This document shows positions 19,527 through 28,516 of a stretch of 64,000 bases of DNA, piece by piece. The translations under genes were made by a program, and so were the position numbers. Position 1 is the stretch's first letter, and every line of letters begins with the position of its first letter. The notes under the pieces are model-generated. The model saw only the letters and a list, made by a program, of their open reading frames with translations, ran no database searches and was not told the origin of the DNA. This DNA comes from JBGVSA01 sp049840475 (lineage in GTDB: Bacteria > Pseudomonadota > Gammaproteobacteria > Burkholderiales > Rhodocyclaceae): positions 930,001 to 994,000 of the forward strand of contig JASGKX010000001.1 in the NCBI GenBank assembly GCA_049840475.1, read 5' to 3'.

Positions 19527-20138
19527 TTGACCATCTGGACAGACGCGGCGGGCATACCACCCATTGTTCAAACACATTCGCATATCGACGATTTGGGCGA
19601 CGGCTGCCGCATCGCCAATTCGGTGTCCTTCTTGCGCTTGCATTCCGGCATTTCGCCGGCGCGGATTTCGCTAGGCAATGACGCAATGCTGTTTGATGGC
19701 GTACGACTCGTATTGGGGGCTGACGTACATGTGGACGCGTTCATTCGCATCGGCCGCGGCAGCGTCGTCAATGTCGACTCGTATCTATCGGGAGAAGGCG
19801 GGCTGGATATTGGCGAGGAGGTGCTCATCGGACCGCATGCCGCCTTGCTCAGCGCAGGGCATTCGCTCGACGCCTCCGAACCCCGCGTAGCGCGCAATCC
19901 TCTAACGCGCGCGCCTATCCGCATTGGAAGTGGCGCATGGATCGGCGCACGCGTCGTCGTTCTTCAAGGCGTCACTGTTGGCGAGGGCGCCGTCATCGGT
20001 GCCGGTAGCATCGTCACGCGCGATATTCCGTCAATGGCTGTCGCCGTCGGGAATCCCGCACGTATCGTGCGATACCGCCACACGCCGCGTGGCTGGCGAC
20101 GCCTCGCCACGTGGATAGGCATCGGTCCGTCAACGTGA
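19527..20138 (+). CDS. Hexapeptide-repeat acyltransferase (LbH/WbbJ type)
   Basis: A 203-residue left-handed beta-helix protein. Hexapeptide repeats run through residues 50-180 (ISLGNDAML, VHVDAFIRIGRGSVVNVDSYL, IGEEVLIGPHAALLSAGHS, IRIGSGAWIGARVVVLQGVTV-type turns) and the end VAVGNPARIVRYR is the classical xenobiotic/WbbJ acyltransferase tail. It probably O-acetylates a sugar of the exported glycan. The only plausible in-frame start is TTG at 19527; no ATG precedes the conserved part. It overlaps the permease gene start. Confidence 0.8.
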   Translation: MTIWTDAAGIPPIVQTHSHIDDLGDGCRIANSVSFLRLHSGISPARISLGNDAMLFDGVRLVLGADVHVDAFIRIGRGSVVNVDSYLSGEGGLDIGEEVLIGPHAALLSAGHSLDASEPRVARNPLTRAPIRIGSGAWIGARVVVLQGVTVGEGAVIGAGSIVTRDIPSMAVAVGNPARIVRYRHTPRGWRRLATWIGIGPST

Positions 20139-20962
20139 GTGCGAACACGATGCTGCTTATCCGCAAGGAACGCGTACGACGACTATTCCGTCGGCTCCCA
20201 TTGCTTTGGGCGCTGACCCGCCGTGACGTCGAGTCGCGTTATCGCGGGTCGTGGCTCGGGCTGGGATGGTCGGTCGTTGCACCGCTGACCATGCTCGCCA
20301 TCTACACGCTGGTTTTTACACGGATCATGCACGCACGGTGGCAAGGCCCTGCTGGCGACGATGCGCTGAGCTATCCGTTAATGGCGTACTCCGGCATGGT
20401 GGTTCATACCTTTATTGCGGAGATCATGTCTTCCGCACCGGTCTCCATCATTCGGCAAGGCAACTACGTCAAGCGTGTCGTATTCCCTCTGACGCTGTTA
20501 CCCGTAGTCGCCGTCGGGTCCGCAAGTGTCGGGCTGATCGTCGGGTTGGCGCTGCTGATTGTCATGAATACCTGCGCCGGCAGTGGCCTCCATGCGACGG
20601 TGCTCGCGCTGCCATTGGCAATCGCGCCGACGTTGTTACTGGGCCTCGGGCTTGCGTGGTTGCTGGCCGCGGTTGGCACCTTCGTTCGCGACATTCCGCA
20701 CGTGACGGGTTTTGTCGTGACCGCGTTGTTCTTCGCGAGCCCGATCCTGTATCCGGCCGAGGCCGTTCCCGATCCACTCCGACAGGTGCTGCAATTCAAC
20801 CCGCTTGCTTGGGGAATCGGTCTGGTGCGCGGTGTGATCACGCGCGGCGAGTTGCCCGACGCACTGACTTGGTTCAGCCAATTGGCGGTCTGCCTGCTGT
20901 TTGCCATGGCTGCGCTGTACATCTACAGGCGCGTGCAAGGGAGCTTCGCCGATGTGCTATGA
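20135..20962 (+). CDS. wzm: Polysaccharide ABC transporter permease (Wzm type)
   Basis: ABC-2 type permease of 275 residues with six predicted membrane segments, moving lipid-linked polysaccharide across the inner membrane. The N terminus has the conserved LTRRDVESRYRGSWLGLGWS gate region, then VVAPLTMLAIYTLVFTRIM and FFASPILYPAEAVP near the end. A GTG start at 20135 overlaps the upstream stop (GTGA); ATG at 20150 is the alternative. It overlaps the ATPase gene by 11 bases, so the pair is co-translated. Confidence 0.85.
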   Translation: MSANTMLLIRKERVRRLFRRLPLLWALTRRDVESRYRGSWLGLGWSVVAPLTMLAIYTLVFTRIMHARWQGPAGDDALSYPLMAYSGMVVHTFIAEIMSSAPVSIIRQGNYVKRVVFPLTLLPVVAVGSASVGLIVGLALLIVMNTCAGSGLHATVLALPLAIAPTLLLGLGLAWLLAAVGTFVRDIPHVTGFVVTALFFASPILYPAEAVPDPLRQVLQFNPLAWGIGLVRGVITRGELPDALTWFSQLAVCLLFAMAALYIYRRVQGSFADVL

Positions 20963-22289
20963 CGCTCCCTCCATCGAAGCCCGACACATCAGCAAGCGCT
21001 TCGTCTCCAGTCGCAGTCCATGGCGCGCATTCTGGCGAGCACTTCGCGGATCTAGAGGCGCCAACTCCAACGGCTACCAGGCGCTACAAGACGTGTCGTT
21101 CGTCGTTGCCCCAGGTGAAACCGTCGGCTTCATCGGACGTAACGGTGCAGGCAAGTCGACCCTGTTGCAGATCCTGTGCGGAACCCTTCGCCCCAGCAGC
21201 GGAACGATGTGCGTCCATGGCAGGGTCGCCGCCCTGCTCGAACTGGGCGCCGGATTCAACCCCGACTTCACCGGTCGCGAGAATGTCTTTCTCAACGCCA
21301 GCCTGCATGGCCTCACACGCAGGCAGGTTGAGTCACGGCTGGCCGACATCGAGGCATTTGCTGAGATCGGTGAGTTCTTCGATCAACCGGTACGCACGTA
21401 TTCCAGTGGCATGTTCGTGCGTCTTGCTTTCGCCGTCATGGCGCACGTCGATGCAGACATCCTCGTCATCGACGAGGCGCTTGCCGTCGGCGATGCGTAC
21501 TTTACGCAGAAGTGCATGCGCTTTCTGCACGAGTTCCGCCGCCATGGCACGCTGCTGTTCGTCAGCCACGACACGCAAGCCGTGATCGGTCTATGCGATC
21601 GTGCGATCTGGCTGGAAGGCGGCGGCATACGCGCCGAAGGCTCCGCAAAGGACGTGTGCGAGAGCTACCTTGCGACGTTGTTCGGCACAGAGCAGCGCTC
21701 GGTTGGGGGCACACGTGCCGTGGCGACAGGGCCCCGCACACTGCACGACCAGCGCCAGCCTTGGTTGAACCAATCTCCGCTACGTAATGACATTGAACTG
21801 TTTGCGTTCCGGACCGACGCAGCCCGCTTCGGCCACGGTTCGGCCTGCATCGACGAAGTAGCCTTACTCGACGAACACGGCCGACACCTGAGCTGGATGG
21901 TCGGCGGAGAGTCGGTCACCGTCGAGATCCGCGCCACTTGTCTCACTGCACTGCAGGCGCCAATCGTGGGTTTCTATGTCAAGGACCGGCTCGGCCAAAC
22001 ACTGTTCGGTGACAACACCTGCCTGGCCTGCCGGCCCAGACTCGCGCTACGCGGGCAACAGTTGGTCGCACGCTTTTCGTTCCATTTGCCTTACCTGCCG
22101 GCAGGCGACTACTCCCTTGCTGCCGCCATCGGCGACGGCACACAGGACGATCACGTCCAGCACGACTGGGTTCATGACGCCATTTTCTTCAGATCCCATT
22201 CGACGTCGGTCTCGACCGGTCTCGTCGGACTGCCGATGCAACGGATCAGCCTGGAAACCGTAACCCCCGATACCAATATCTCTCGATGA
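20952..22289 (+). CDS. wzt: Polysaccharide ABC transporter ATPase with C-terminal carbohydrate domain (Wzt type)
   Basis: ATPase partner of the Wzm permease, 445 residues. The nucleotide-binding domain (about 1-245) has Walker A GRNGAGKST (residues 62-70), signature TYSSGMFVRLAFAV and Walker B ADILVIDEALAVGD. Residues about 270-440 form an extra domain (ATCLTALQAPIVGFYVKD, LPYLPAGDYSLAAAI) of the Wzt_C type, which in O9a systems binds the modified non-reducing end of the finished glycan. Its presence implies export of a capped polymer. The stop overlaps the next start (ATGA). Confidence 0.88.
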   Translation: MCYDAPSIEARHISKRFVSSRSPWRAFWRALRGSRGANSNGYQALQDVSFVVAPGETVGFIGRNGAGKSTLLQILCGTLRPSSGTMCVHGRVAALLELGAGFNPDFTGRENVFLNASLHGLTRRQVESRLADIEAFAEIGEFFDQPVRTYSSGMFVRLAFAVMAHVDADILVIDEALAVGDAYFTQKCMRFLHEFRRHGTLLFVSHDTQAVIGLCDRAIWLEGGGIRAEGSAKDVCESYLATLFGTEQRSVGGTRAVATGPRTLHDQRQPWLNQSPLRNDIELFAFRTDAARFGHGSACIDEVALLDEHGRHLSWMVGGESVTVEIRATCLTALQAPIVGFYVKDRLGQTLFGDNTCLACRPRLALRGQQLVARFSFHLPYLPAGDYSLAAAIGDGTQDDHVQHDWVHDAIFFRSHSTSVSTGLVGLPMQRISLETVTPDTNISR

Positions 22290-24847
22290 CTTGCCGCTTC
22301 AATCCCCTGGACCATCCCGTGATGTACGACGCCCCCGCCCGCGTCAGTGAACCGTACAACTGGGTCGGCCACATTCCGTTTGCCTTTGCCCTCACCTCGA
22401 TCATGCGTCCAAGGCTCATCGTTGAACTGGGCACGCATTCGGGCAATTCATATCTCGCCTTCTGCCAGGCAGTCGCTCGACTGCGGCTGGAGACACACTG
22501 CGTTGCGGTGGACACGTGGGAAGGTGACGACCACGCGGGCATGTACGGCGAGGAAGTGTTCACCCGTCTCAAGCGCTACCACGATCTTCACTACGGGCAC
22601 TTCTCTGTGCTCCAGAGAATGTTGTTCGACGACGCCGTTCGCGATATCGGCGACGCGAGCGTTGATCTGCTGCACATCGACGGGCTGCACACCTATGAGG
22701 CCGTACGTCACGATTTCGTCACATGGCTACCCAAGATGAGCGATCGCGGCATCGTATTGCTGCATGACGCCGCGATCGACGCACCGGGCTTTGGCGTGGG
22801 CAAACTTATGGATGAGCTGGCTTGTCGGTATCCGACCTTCCGCTTCGATCATTCGTGCGGGCTTGGCGTCGTCTATGTCGGTACGTCCCCGATGGACGCA
22901 ACGCTGACATCGCTCTTCGCGAATCCGGACGAAGGCACCCTGCGCGCCTTTGAACATCAGGGACTGGCATTGGAAGCGTGCGTCCGCGCCTCGACTGGCG
23001 AGCCGGTTTCGATTCGCACGCTGCCAGATGCGATCGCGTCGATCGGCCGTGCCGTCGCAGCGCAGGCGGACCACCGGACGCAGCTCGAACACGAAATCGC
23101 CGGGCGAGAAGCGCTGTGCAGTATGCGCGAGGCCCAGGCCAAGTCACTCGAAATAGACCTGGCCTCATTCGCGGCAGAAATCTCATTGCGCGACGGGATC
23201 CAGACCGACCAGCAGAACCAGATCGCAAGCCTCCTCGGGCAACACACGGCGCTTGAAAGACACATTGCGGTGCGCGACGCTCAGATCGCAGAACTGCATG
23301 CATCGACAAGTTGGCGTGTCACACGGCCCTTGCGTGTGCTATGCCACGCGTGGCGTGCGATCAGTTTCCGTCGAGCAATCACTCGGATACTACGAGGTGC
23401 ATTCAATCTGCTGCCGCTTTCGCCCGAATTCCGTCAACGCCTGCGCCGTGCGATCTTCCGGTACTTTGGCTTTCTCTTCCAGCATCTGCCGGCATATCAG
23501 GCGTGGCGAGCACACGAGGCAGGGGCCGCGTCATCGTCACCGATTCCGCCTTGCGATGCGCGCGTTGTGTCCTCCTCGACCGATCGCTACGGTCGCCTGT
23601 ACGCCAGTCTGTTTACGCGCGCAGCAGGCATCAAAGGCGTCGATCTTGAATATGTTCCCCTTGCCACCGACTCTTTGGCGGGCGCGAAGTTCGACCTTCG
23701 TCTTGTCGCCTTCTACCTGCCTCAGTTCCATCCGATCCCCGAGAACGACCAATGGTGGGGTCGCGGTTTTACCGAGTGGACCAACGTGTCCAAAGCGGTA
23801 CCGCAGTTCGAAGGCCACTACCAGCCACACTTGCCGGCGGAATTGGGCTTTTATGATTTGCGCGTCGTCAACGTGATGCGGCGGCAGGTCGAACTGGCAA
23901 AACAGTACGGCATTGGCGCGTTTTGCTTCCATTACTACTGGTTCGGCGGACGTCGCCTGCTCGAACGTCCACTCGACCAATACCTCGCCCACCCAGAACT
24001 CAACCTCCCCTTCTGTGTGTGCTGGGCCAACGAAAACTGGTCGCGCCGATGGGACGGTTCCGAGAACGAACTGCTCATTTCGCAGGAGCACACACCGGAG
24101 TCCGACGAACGCTTCATCGCGGATGTTGCATCCCTGTTCCGTGACGCGCGCTACCTGCGTGTCAGCGGCCGTCCAGTGCTGATCGTCTACCGCATCTCAC
24201 TGCTGCCCGATCCGATGGCCACGACGAATCGATGGCGCGACTACTGTCGGCAGCAAGGTCTGGGCGAAATTTACCTCGTCGCGGCACAATCGTTCGAAGT
24301 CACCGATCCGCGCCCGTACGGCTGTGATGCAGCGGTGGAATTCCCGCCTCATCAAGTAGCGGTTGGCACCATCAACGACCACATATCGCTGCTCAATACA
24401 TCGTTTGACGGCAAGGTCTACGACTACCGCGATCTTGCCAAGGGTTACTGCGAAAAGGCCGAACCTGAATTTGTCCTGCACAAGACAGTCGTGCCGAGCT
24501 GGGACAACGAAGCTCGCCGTCCGGGACGTGGGCATTGCTTTCACCGTGCCACGCCCGAGGCCTACGCCAAGTGGCTCTCGTTCGTATGCCAGCGCGCCGT
24601 AGAGCGCACGCAGGGCGATGAGCGACTGGTCTTCATCAATGCCTGGAACGAATGGGCCGAAGGTGCACACCTCGAACCGGACCGTCGTTTCGGCTACGCC
24701 TATCTTCACGCAACGGCCAACGTCATGCGGGGTCATCGCATCGCCAACCCCGATGTCGATCGAGTGCTTGCCGCCAGCCGGGATGAGTTCGCACAGCGAT
24801 CCGACATCGCCATGTTGGTGCATCTCTACTACGTAGAACCTGCTTGA
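22286..24847 (+). CDS. Methyltransferase / coiled-coil / WbsX (GH99-like) protein, 5' part of a frameshifted gene
   Basis: 853 residues as read. Residues 1-220 are a class I SAM methyltransferase (IVELGTHSGNSYLAF at 45-59; LLHIDGLHTYEAVRHDF near 130). Residues about 257-340 are a heptad-rich coiled coil ending in the glycosyltransferase-associated STSWRVTRPLR. From 470 on lies a WbsX/GH99-like domain (FYLPQFHPIPENDQWWGRGF, VCWANENWSRRWDG, NAWNEWAEGAHLEPD). The frame stops at 24847, but the next frame continues at once with an RgpF domain. Removing one base at 24833-24839 joins them into one 1079-residue protein. Role: cell-surface glycan synthesis or end modification. The ATGA overlap with wzt couples translation. 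Confidence 0.82.
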   Translation: MTCRFNPLDHPVMYDAPARVSEPYNWVGHIPFAFALTSIMRPRLIVELGTHSGNSYLAFCQAVARLRLETHCVAVDTWEGDDHAGMYGEEVFTRLKRYHDLHYGHFSVLQRMLFDDAVRDIGDASVDLLHIDGLHTYEAVRHDFVTWLPKMSDRGIVLLHDAAIDAPGFGVGKLMDELACRYPTFRFDHSCGLGVVYVGTSPMDATLTSLFANPDEGTLRAFEHQGLALEACVRASTGEPVSIRTLPDAIASIGRAVAAQADHRTQLEHEIAGREALCSMREAQAKSLEIDLASFAAEISLRDGIQTDQQNQIASLLGQHTALERHIAVRDAQIAELHASTSWRVTRPLRVLCHAWRAISFRRAITRILRGAFNLLPLSPEFRQRLRRAIFRYFGFLFQHLPAYQAWRAHEAGAASSSPIPPCDARVVSSSTDRYGRLYASLFTRAAGIKGVDLEYVPLATDSLAGAKFDLRLVAFYLPQFHPIPENDQWWGRGFTEWTNVSKAVPQFEGHYQPHLPAELGFYDLRVVNVMRRQVELAKQYGIGAFCFHYYWFGGRRLLERPLDQYLAHPELNLPFCVCWANENWSRRWDGSENELLISQEHTPESDERFIADVASLFRDARYLRVSGRPVLIVYRISLLPDPMATTNRWRDYCRQQGLGEIYLVAAQSFEVTDPRPYGCDAAVEFPPHQVAVGTINDHISLLNTSFDGKVYDYRDLAKGYCEKAEPEFVLHKTVVPSWDNEARRPGRGHCFHRATPEAYAKWLSFVCQRAVERTQGDERLVFINAWNEWAEGAHLEPDRRFGYAYLHATANVMRGHRIANPDVDRVLAASRDEFAQRSDIAMLVHLYYVEPA

Positions 24848-24851
24848 CGAC

Positions 24852-25526
24852 GTGGCCGATGCAATCGACGCAAGTAACGTGCGGGCGGATATCTTTCTCA
24901 GTGTTCGGTCAGACGTGACCGTCGAGGAGCTCAACCGCATCCGCACACGGTTCCCGCATGCCTACCTCGTTGGGTTGGTCAACCGTGGGCGGGACATTCT
25001 GCCGATGCTGCATGTGTTGCCTGAGCTGATCGCACGGAGATACACGGCAGTCTGCAAGCTGCATGGCAAGAAATCGCTGCAACTGGCCAATGGCACGCAG
25101 TGGCGCAATGACCTTTATGCGGCGCTGCTAGACCCGGCAATTGCCGCGCGTATCACCGCGCGCTTCCGCTGCGACGCCGACCTCGGTCTGGTGTGCCCCA
25201 CATGGTCACGCGTGTCGCTCGCGGACCCCGACCGGCACGTTCTCAACCATTGGTGGCTCTCCGCGTTGCTGCCACGACTGGGCGCGCGCGAACGGATCGG
25301 TGCGTTCGACTTCGATTTCGTTGCCGGCTCGATGTTCTGGTTCCGGCCACAGGCTTTGGCACCGCTATTGAGCCTGGGCCTGAAAATCGACGATTTCGAA
25401 CTCGAGTTGGGACAAGTCGACGGCACGCTGGCGCATGCGGTCGAACGGCTGAGCATTCTGGCAACCGAGAAAGCCGGCTTCACGACCGGCCTCGCAGATG
25501 AGCGACAGCTCACACTGGCGGCCTGA
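24852..25526 (+). CDS. RgpF-type rhamnan synthesis domain, 3' part of the frameshifted WbsX gene
   Basis: 224 residues read from a nominal GTG. The sequence is the C-terminal portion of the rhamnan synthesis F family (RgpF): FLSVRSD, GLVNRGRDILPML, CKLHGKKS, LVCPTW, FVAGSMFWFRPQAL and VDGTLAHAVER are family landmarks. It starts in the middle of the fold, and the upstream frame supplies the missing strand (AMLVHLYYVE then LLDDVADAI after repair). WbsX-RgpF fusions are known in O-antigen and capsule clusters. It is therefore best treated as the end of the preceding gene, not as an independent protein. Confidence 0.8.
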   Translation: MADAIDASNVRADIFLSVRSDVTVEELNRIRTRFPHAYLVGLVNRGRDILPMLHVLPELIARRYTAVCKLHGKKSLQLANGTQWRNDLYAALLDPAIAARITARFRCDADLGLVCPTWSRVSLADPDRHVLNHWWLSALLPRLGARERIGAFDFDFVAGSMFWFRPQALAPLLSLGLKIDDFELELGQVDGTLAHAVERLSILATEKAGFTTGLADERQLTLAA

Positions 25527-25560
25527 GGCTCAAGCCTGATTCAGCCACCAGCCCAGCGCA

Positions 25561-26382
25561 TCAGGGCCTCTGCAACAACACCTGCCTCGGTGCCGGGATC
25601 GGCCAGCCGGCCTGGCCGCCGACTTCCATGATGGCGCGGTTGGTGTCGAAGAACACCTGCCAGTAATTGTCGTTGCTGGTGTAAGGGCGCACCACCAGTT
25701 TGGTCCCGGCCGGGTTGAATTCCAGCACGTCGATGTCGGGAGCGGGCTCGGTCAGCACGTTCGGGATCTGCGCGACGCGCGCCCTCAACAATGTGATCGC
25801 CGCCGCGACGTCGACGTCGTGCGCAAGCTGGGCGCTGAGGTCTACGCGGCGGAATGCGTTGGTGCTGTAGTTGACGATGTTGTCGGCGAACAGCTTGTTG
25901 TCGCCCACTACCGTGCGCACATTGTCCGGCTGGTCGATGACGGTGGCGAACATGCCGATCTCGCGCACGGTGCCGGTGACGCCAGCCGCCGTGATGAAGT
26001 CACCCACCTTCAACGGCCGCAGCAGGATCAGGAATATCCCCGCGGCGAAGTTCGCCAGCAATCCCGACCAGGCCATGCCGATAGCCACGCCAGCGGCGGC
26101 GAGTATGGCCGCGAACGAGGCGGTTTCAATGCCGAACAGGCTGAGGATGGCGATGATCAGCAGGATGCGCAGCAGGATCGCCAACGCCGATTCGAGGTAT
26201 TCGGTCAGCGTGGCGTCGAACCCGCGCATGCGCATGGTCCGTCCGAACAGGCGACGAACGAAATTGATGACCCAGCCGCCGACGATCCACAGGACGATGG
26301 CGCCAATAAGGCGCGTGCCAAAGGGGACAAGGTTGGCGAGAACCAGATGATGAAGGTCGGTTACCCAGGTGGTCGTATCCAT
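25561..26382 (-). CDS. Small-conductance mechanosensitive channel (MscS family)
   Basis: Inner-membrane channel of 273 residues that releases solutes on hypo-osmotic shock. Three membrane helices are seen (about 18-40, 62-85, 88-120); the third, AAILAAAGVAIGMAWSGLLA, is the pore-lining Gly/Ala-rich TM3, followed by LLRPLKVGDFITAAGVTGTV of the beta domain. Length is close to E. coli MscS (286). It converges with the upstream glycan cluster. Confidence 0.92.
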   Translation of the reverse strand: MDTTTWVTDLHHLVLANLVPFGTRLIGAIVLWIVGGWVINFVRRLFGRTMRMRGFDATLTEYLESALAILLRILLIIAILSLFGIETASFAAILAAAGVAIGMAWSGLLANFAAGIFLILLRPLKVGDFITAAGVTGTVREIGMFATVIDQPDNVRTVVGDNKLFADNIVNYSTNAFRRVDLSAQLAHDVDVAAAITLLRARVAQIPNVLTEPAPDIDVLEFNPAGTKLVVRPYTSNDNYWQVFFDTNRAIMEVGGQAGWPIPAPRQVLLQRP

Positions 26383-26497
26383 GAACGGCTCCTAGAGATT
26401 GGAATGGGATATTCCAATGCCTTACCAGAATAGATCAGCCGGGCAAGCCTTGCCGCACGGTGGCCGTTGTGGGCATATGCACCGCGCTGTATCGACG

Positions 26498-27001
26498 CTA
26501 CGCCACGGGCGATACAGCCGTCTGTACGCGTTCCGGCGTGGCGATGAAGAAGTGGTCGCGGTACGGTGCGCGCCGCGCCAGCCCTAGCAGGAGTTTGTCG
26601 CGCGACAGCAGCGCATGGGCCGCGCCGTCGAGCGCCAGCGTGAGGAACTTTTGATCGTCGCGGTCCTTGCATTGCGGCAGGCCCGCCGCTGCGGCAAGTT
26701 GTTCGACAGTTTGCGACGGCAGGCATTCTGCGCGCATGGCATAGGCATCCGCGATCTGTGCCTGTCGTTCGGGCGCAATGCCGAATTGCGGATAGGCCAG
26801 CACGCGGTGCAATTCATCCAGGCACTCCGCCCGCGTCAGCAAGACGGCCTGTCGCGCTTCGATCCACGCCTGCAGCCCAACAAGGCGCGGGTCTTCAAAA
26901 TGCCATAGTGCCATGATGACGTTGGTATCCAGCACCAATCGCGGCGGTTGCGCTGCAACCAGACGGGCGATGAGGTCAACGCTACCGGGTGCCTGCGTCA
27001 T
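26498..27001 (-). CDS. PIN-domain protein, putative toxin-type RNase
   Basis: A 167-residue PIN-domain protein of the type annotated as putative toxin of toxin-antitoxin systems. The first acidic residue lies in LVLDTNVIMALWHFED, the later ones in RAECLDELHRVL and CKDRDDQKFLTLAL, giving the usual Asp/Glu metal site. The start overlaps the stop of the MOSC gene (ATGA), so both are co-translated. No antitoxin-like gene is adjacent, so a housekeeping nuclease role is as likely. Confidence 0.78.
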   Translation of the reverse strand: MTQAPGSVDLIARLVAAQPPRLVLDTNVIMALWHFEDPRLVGLQAWIEARQAVLLTRAECLDELHRVLAYPQFGIAPERQAQIADAYAMRAECLPSQTVEQLAAAAGLPQCKDRDDQKFLTLALDGAAHALLSRDKLLLGLARRAPYRDHFFIATPERVQTAVSPVA

Positions 27002-27798
27002 TCGAGAATCTCTACCGTCGCGCCTACCGCAATATGCCCGGTGTTTTCGGCCACCAGATTCACGCCGAACATGACGCCGTCGTCGATCCTGCGGTGTTTG
27101 GTCAGCGCACGCAGCGGTTGTTGGTCGGCGGATTTTTCACCCGTCTCCGGGTCGACCGTGGTGAACACGCAGCGCGAGCAGAGTTTCGCCATGGTGAATT
27201 CGACATCACCGATGCGTAGCCGCCTCCAGCCGTCTTCGGCAAACGCTTCGGCCCCCGTGATGAGCAGATTCGGGCGAAATCGCGTGAATGTCATTTCTCG
27301 TCCCACCCACCCCGACAATGCGTCGACAGAGCGGGTGTTTACGAGCAGCAACGGAAAGCCATCGGCAAACGACAGGGGCACGTCCGGACGATTGCGCACA
27401 CGGCGCGCGCTGTGTTCGCCCACATCCATCAACCGCACCTTGCGGCCCACATATTCAGAGAGCCACGCATCGGCAGCGGCTGACCCGGTCCACGCCACGA
27501 ACTCGTCACGCCAGACAGAAGCCGGCGCCGATTGCGCGAAGCCCGCCAGTTCGACAGAAAGCGGACTCATGTCGGGCGCGGACAGATTCAGTTGTCCGTC
27601 CGCCACGCGAGCGTCGATGCGCACCACGCGCGGGTCATTGCGGCCCGTCACCATGCGATTGGCAAATTCGGCGGTGGTTTCAGCGATCATCCAGCGGCGA
27701 TCGAGCGCAATACCCGAATGCGTCACCTCGGCCGAGCCAAGGGTTTCGCCCCGCGTAGACTTGATGGGGTAACGATGAATCGATTGCAGCGTGATCAT
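26998..27798 (-). CDS. MOSC-domain sulfur-carrier protein (YcbX-like)
   Basis: A 266-residue protein with the MOSC N-terminal barrel (IHRYPIKSTRGETLGSAEV, GIALDRRWMIAE) and C-terminal MOSC domain (FRPNLLITGAEAFAEDGW). The conserved cysteine lies in KLCSRCVFTTVDPETGE, as in YcbX and mARC molybdenum-cofactor proteins that reduce N-hydroxylated compounds. Probably binds molybdenum cofactor. Physiological substrate unknown. Confidence 0.87.
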   Translation of the reverse strand: MITLQSIHRYPIKSTRGETLGSAEVTHSGIALDRRWMIAETTAEFANRMVTGRNDPRVVRIDARVADGQLNLSAPDMSPLSVELAGFAQSAPASVWRDEFVAWTGSAAADAWLSEYVGRKVRLMDVGEHSARRVRNRPDVPLSFADGFPLLLVNTRSVDALSGWVGREMTFTRFRPNLLITGAEAFAEDGWRRLRIGDVEFTMAKLCSRCVFTTVDPETGEKSADQQPLRALTKHRRIDDGVMFGVNLVAENTGHIAVGATVEILE

Positions 27799-27867
27799 GG
27801 CCGGCGCGGGAGAGGTTCGCAGCGCCGCCCGGCGGGCCGCGCTGTCAACGTGACGGGAAGCAGCCAG

Positions 27868-28497
27868 TCAAAGACCGCTCCATTTGCGTTCGACTGCGAA
27901 CTTTACCAGCGATGCCGGCCCTTCGAGATCGAGTTTGCGCTTGATGTTCAGGCGATGCGTTTCGACCGTGCGCACGGACAACGCCAGGCGCGCGGCGATT
28001 TCCTTGTTTGAAAGGCCATCCGCCAGCAAGGCAAGAATGTCGCGCTCGCGTTGCGTCAGGTCCGGTGCCGGTGCGGCCGCCTGCGCCAGCGCGTCGGCCA
28101 CGCCGGGCGAGTAGTAGCGCCGGCCGGCCATGACGCTTTCGATGGCGGTGATGATCTCCTGCGCCGGGCTGTCCTTGAGTACATACCCACGTGCGCCCGC
28201 ACGGAATGCTTCGATCACGTATTGCGGCTGATCGTGCATGGTAAGCATCACCACGCGCGTTTGCGGCGCCTGCGCCAGCAGTTGGCGCGTCAGCTCGATG
28301 CCGTTGGTGCCCCGCATGTTGATGTCCATGAGCACCAGATCGGGCCGCGTGTGCGCCACCACAGCCAGCGCCTCGTTAGCATCGCCGGCTTCACCGACGA
28401 TTTCGAAATGGGTGACCGTCTCAAGCCGCGCACGCACGCCGTCGCGTACCAGCGGGTGGTCGTCGATAAGCAACAAGCGGATGCGTCCGGCGGTCAT
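27868..28497 (-). CDS. NarL/FixJ-family response regulator
   Basis: A 209-residue response regulator with an N-terminal receiver (LLLIDDHPLVRDGVRARL; phospho-acceptor Asp in LVLMDINMRGTNGIE; Lys in GYVLKDSPAQE) and a C-terminal LuxR helix-turn-helix (LTQRERDILALLADGLSNKE, then RTVETHRLNIKRKL). The frame extends upstream into the kinase gene; the start at 28497 gives a normal receiver N terminus. It lies 19 bases after the histidine kinase gene, its evident partner. Confidence 0.93.
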   Translation of the reverse strand: MTAGRIRLLLIDDHPLVRDGVRARLETVTHFEIVGEAGDANEALAVVAHTRPDLVLMDINMRGTNGIELTRQLLAQAPQTRVVMLTMHDQPQYVIEAFRAGARGYVLKDSPAQEIITAIESVMAGRRYYSPGVADALAQAAAPAPDLTQRERDILALLADGLSNKEIAARLALSVRTVETHRLNIKRKLDLEGPASLVKFAVERKWSGL

Positions 28498-28516
28498 GGT
28501 GGTATCTGTGATGGAA

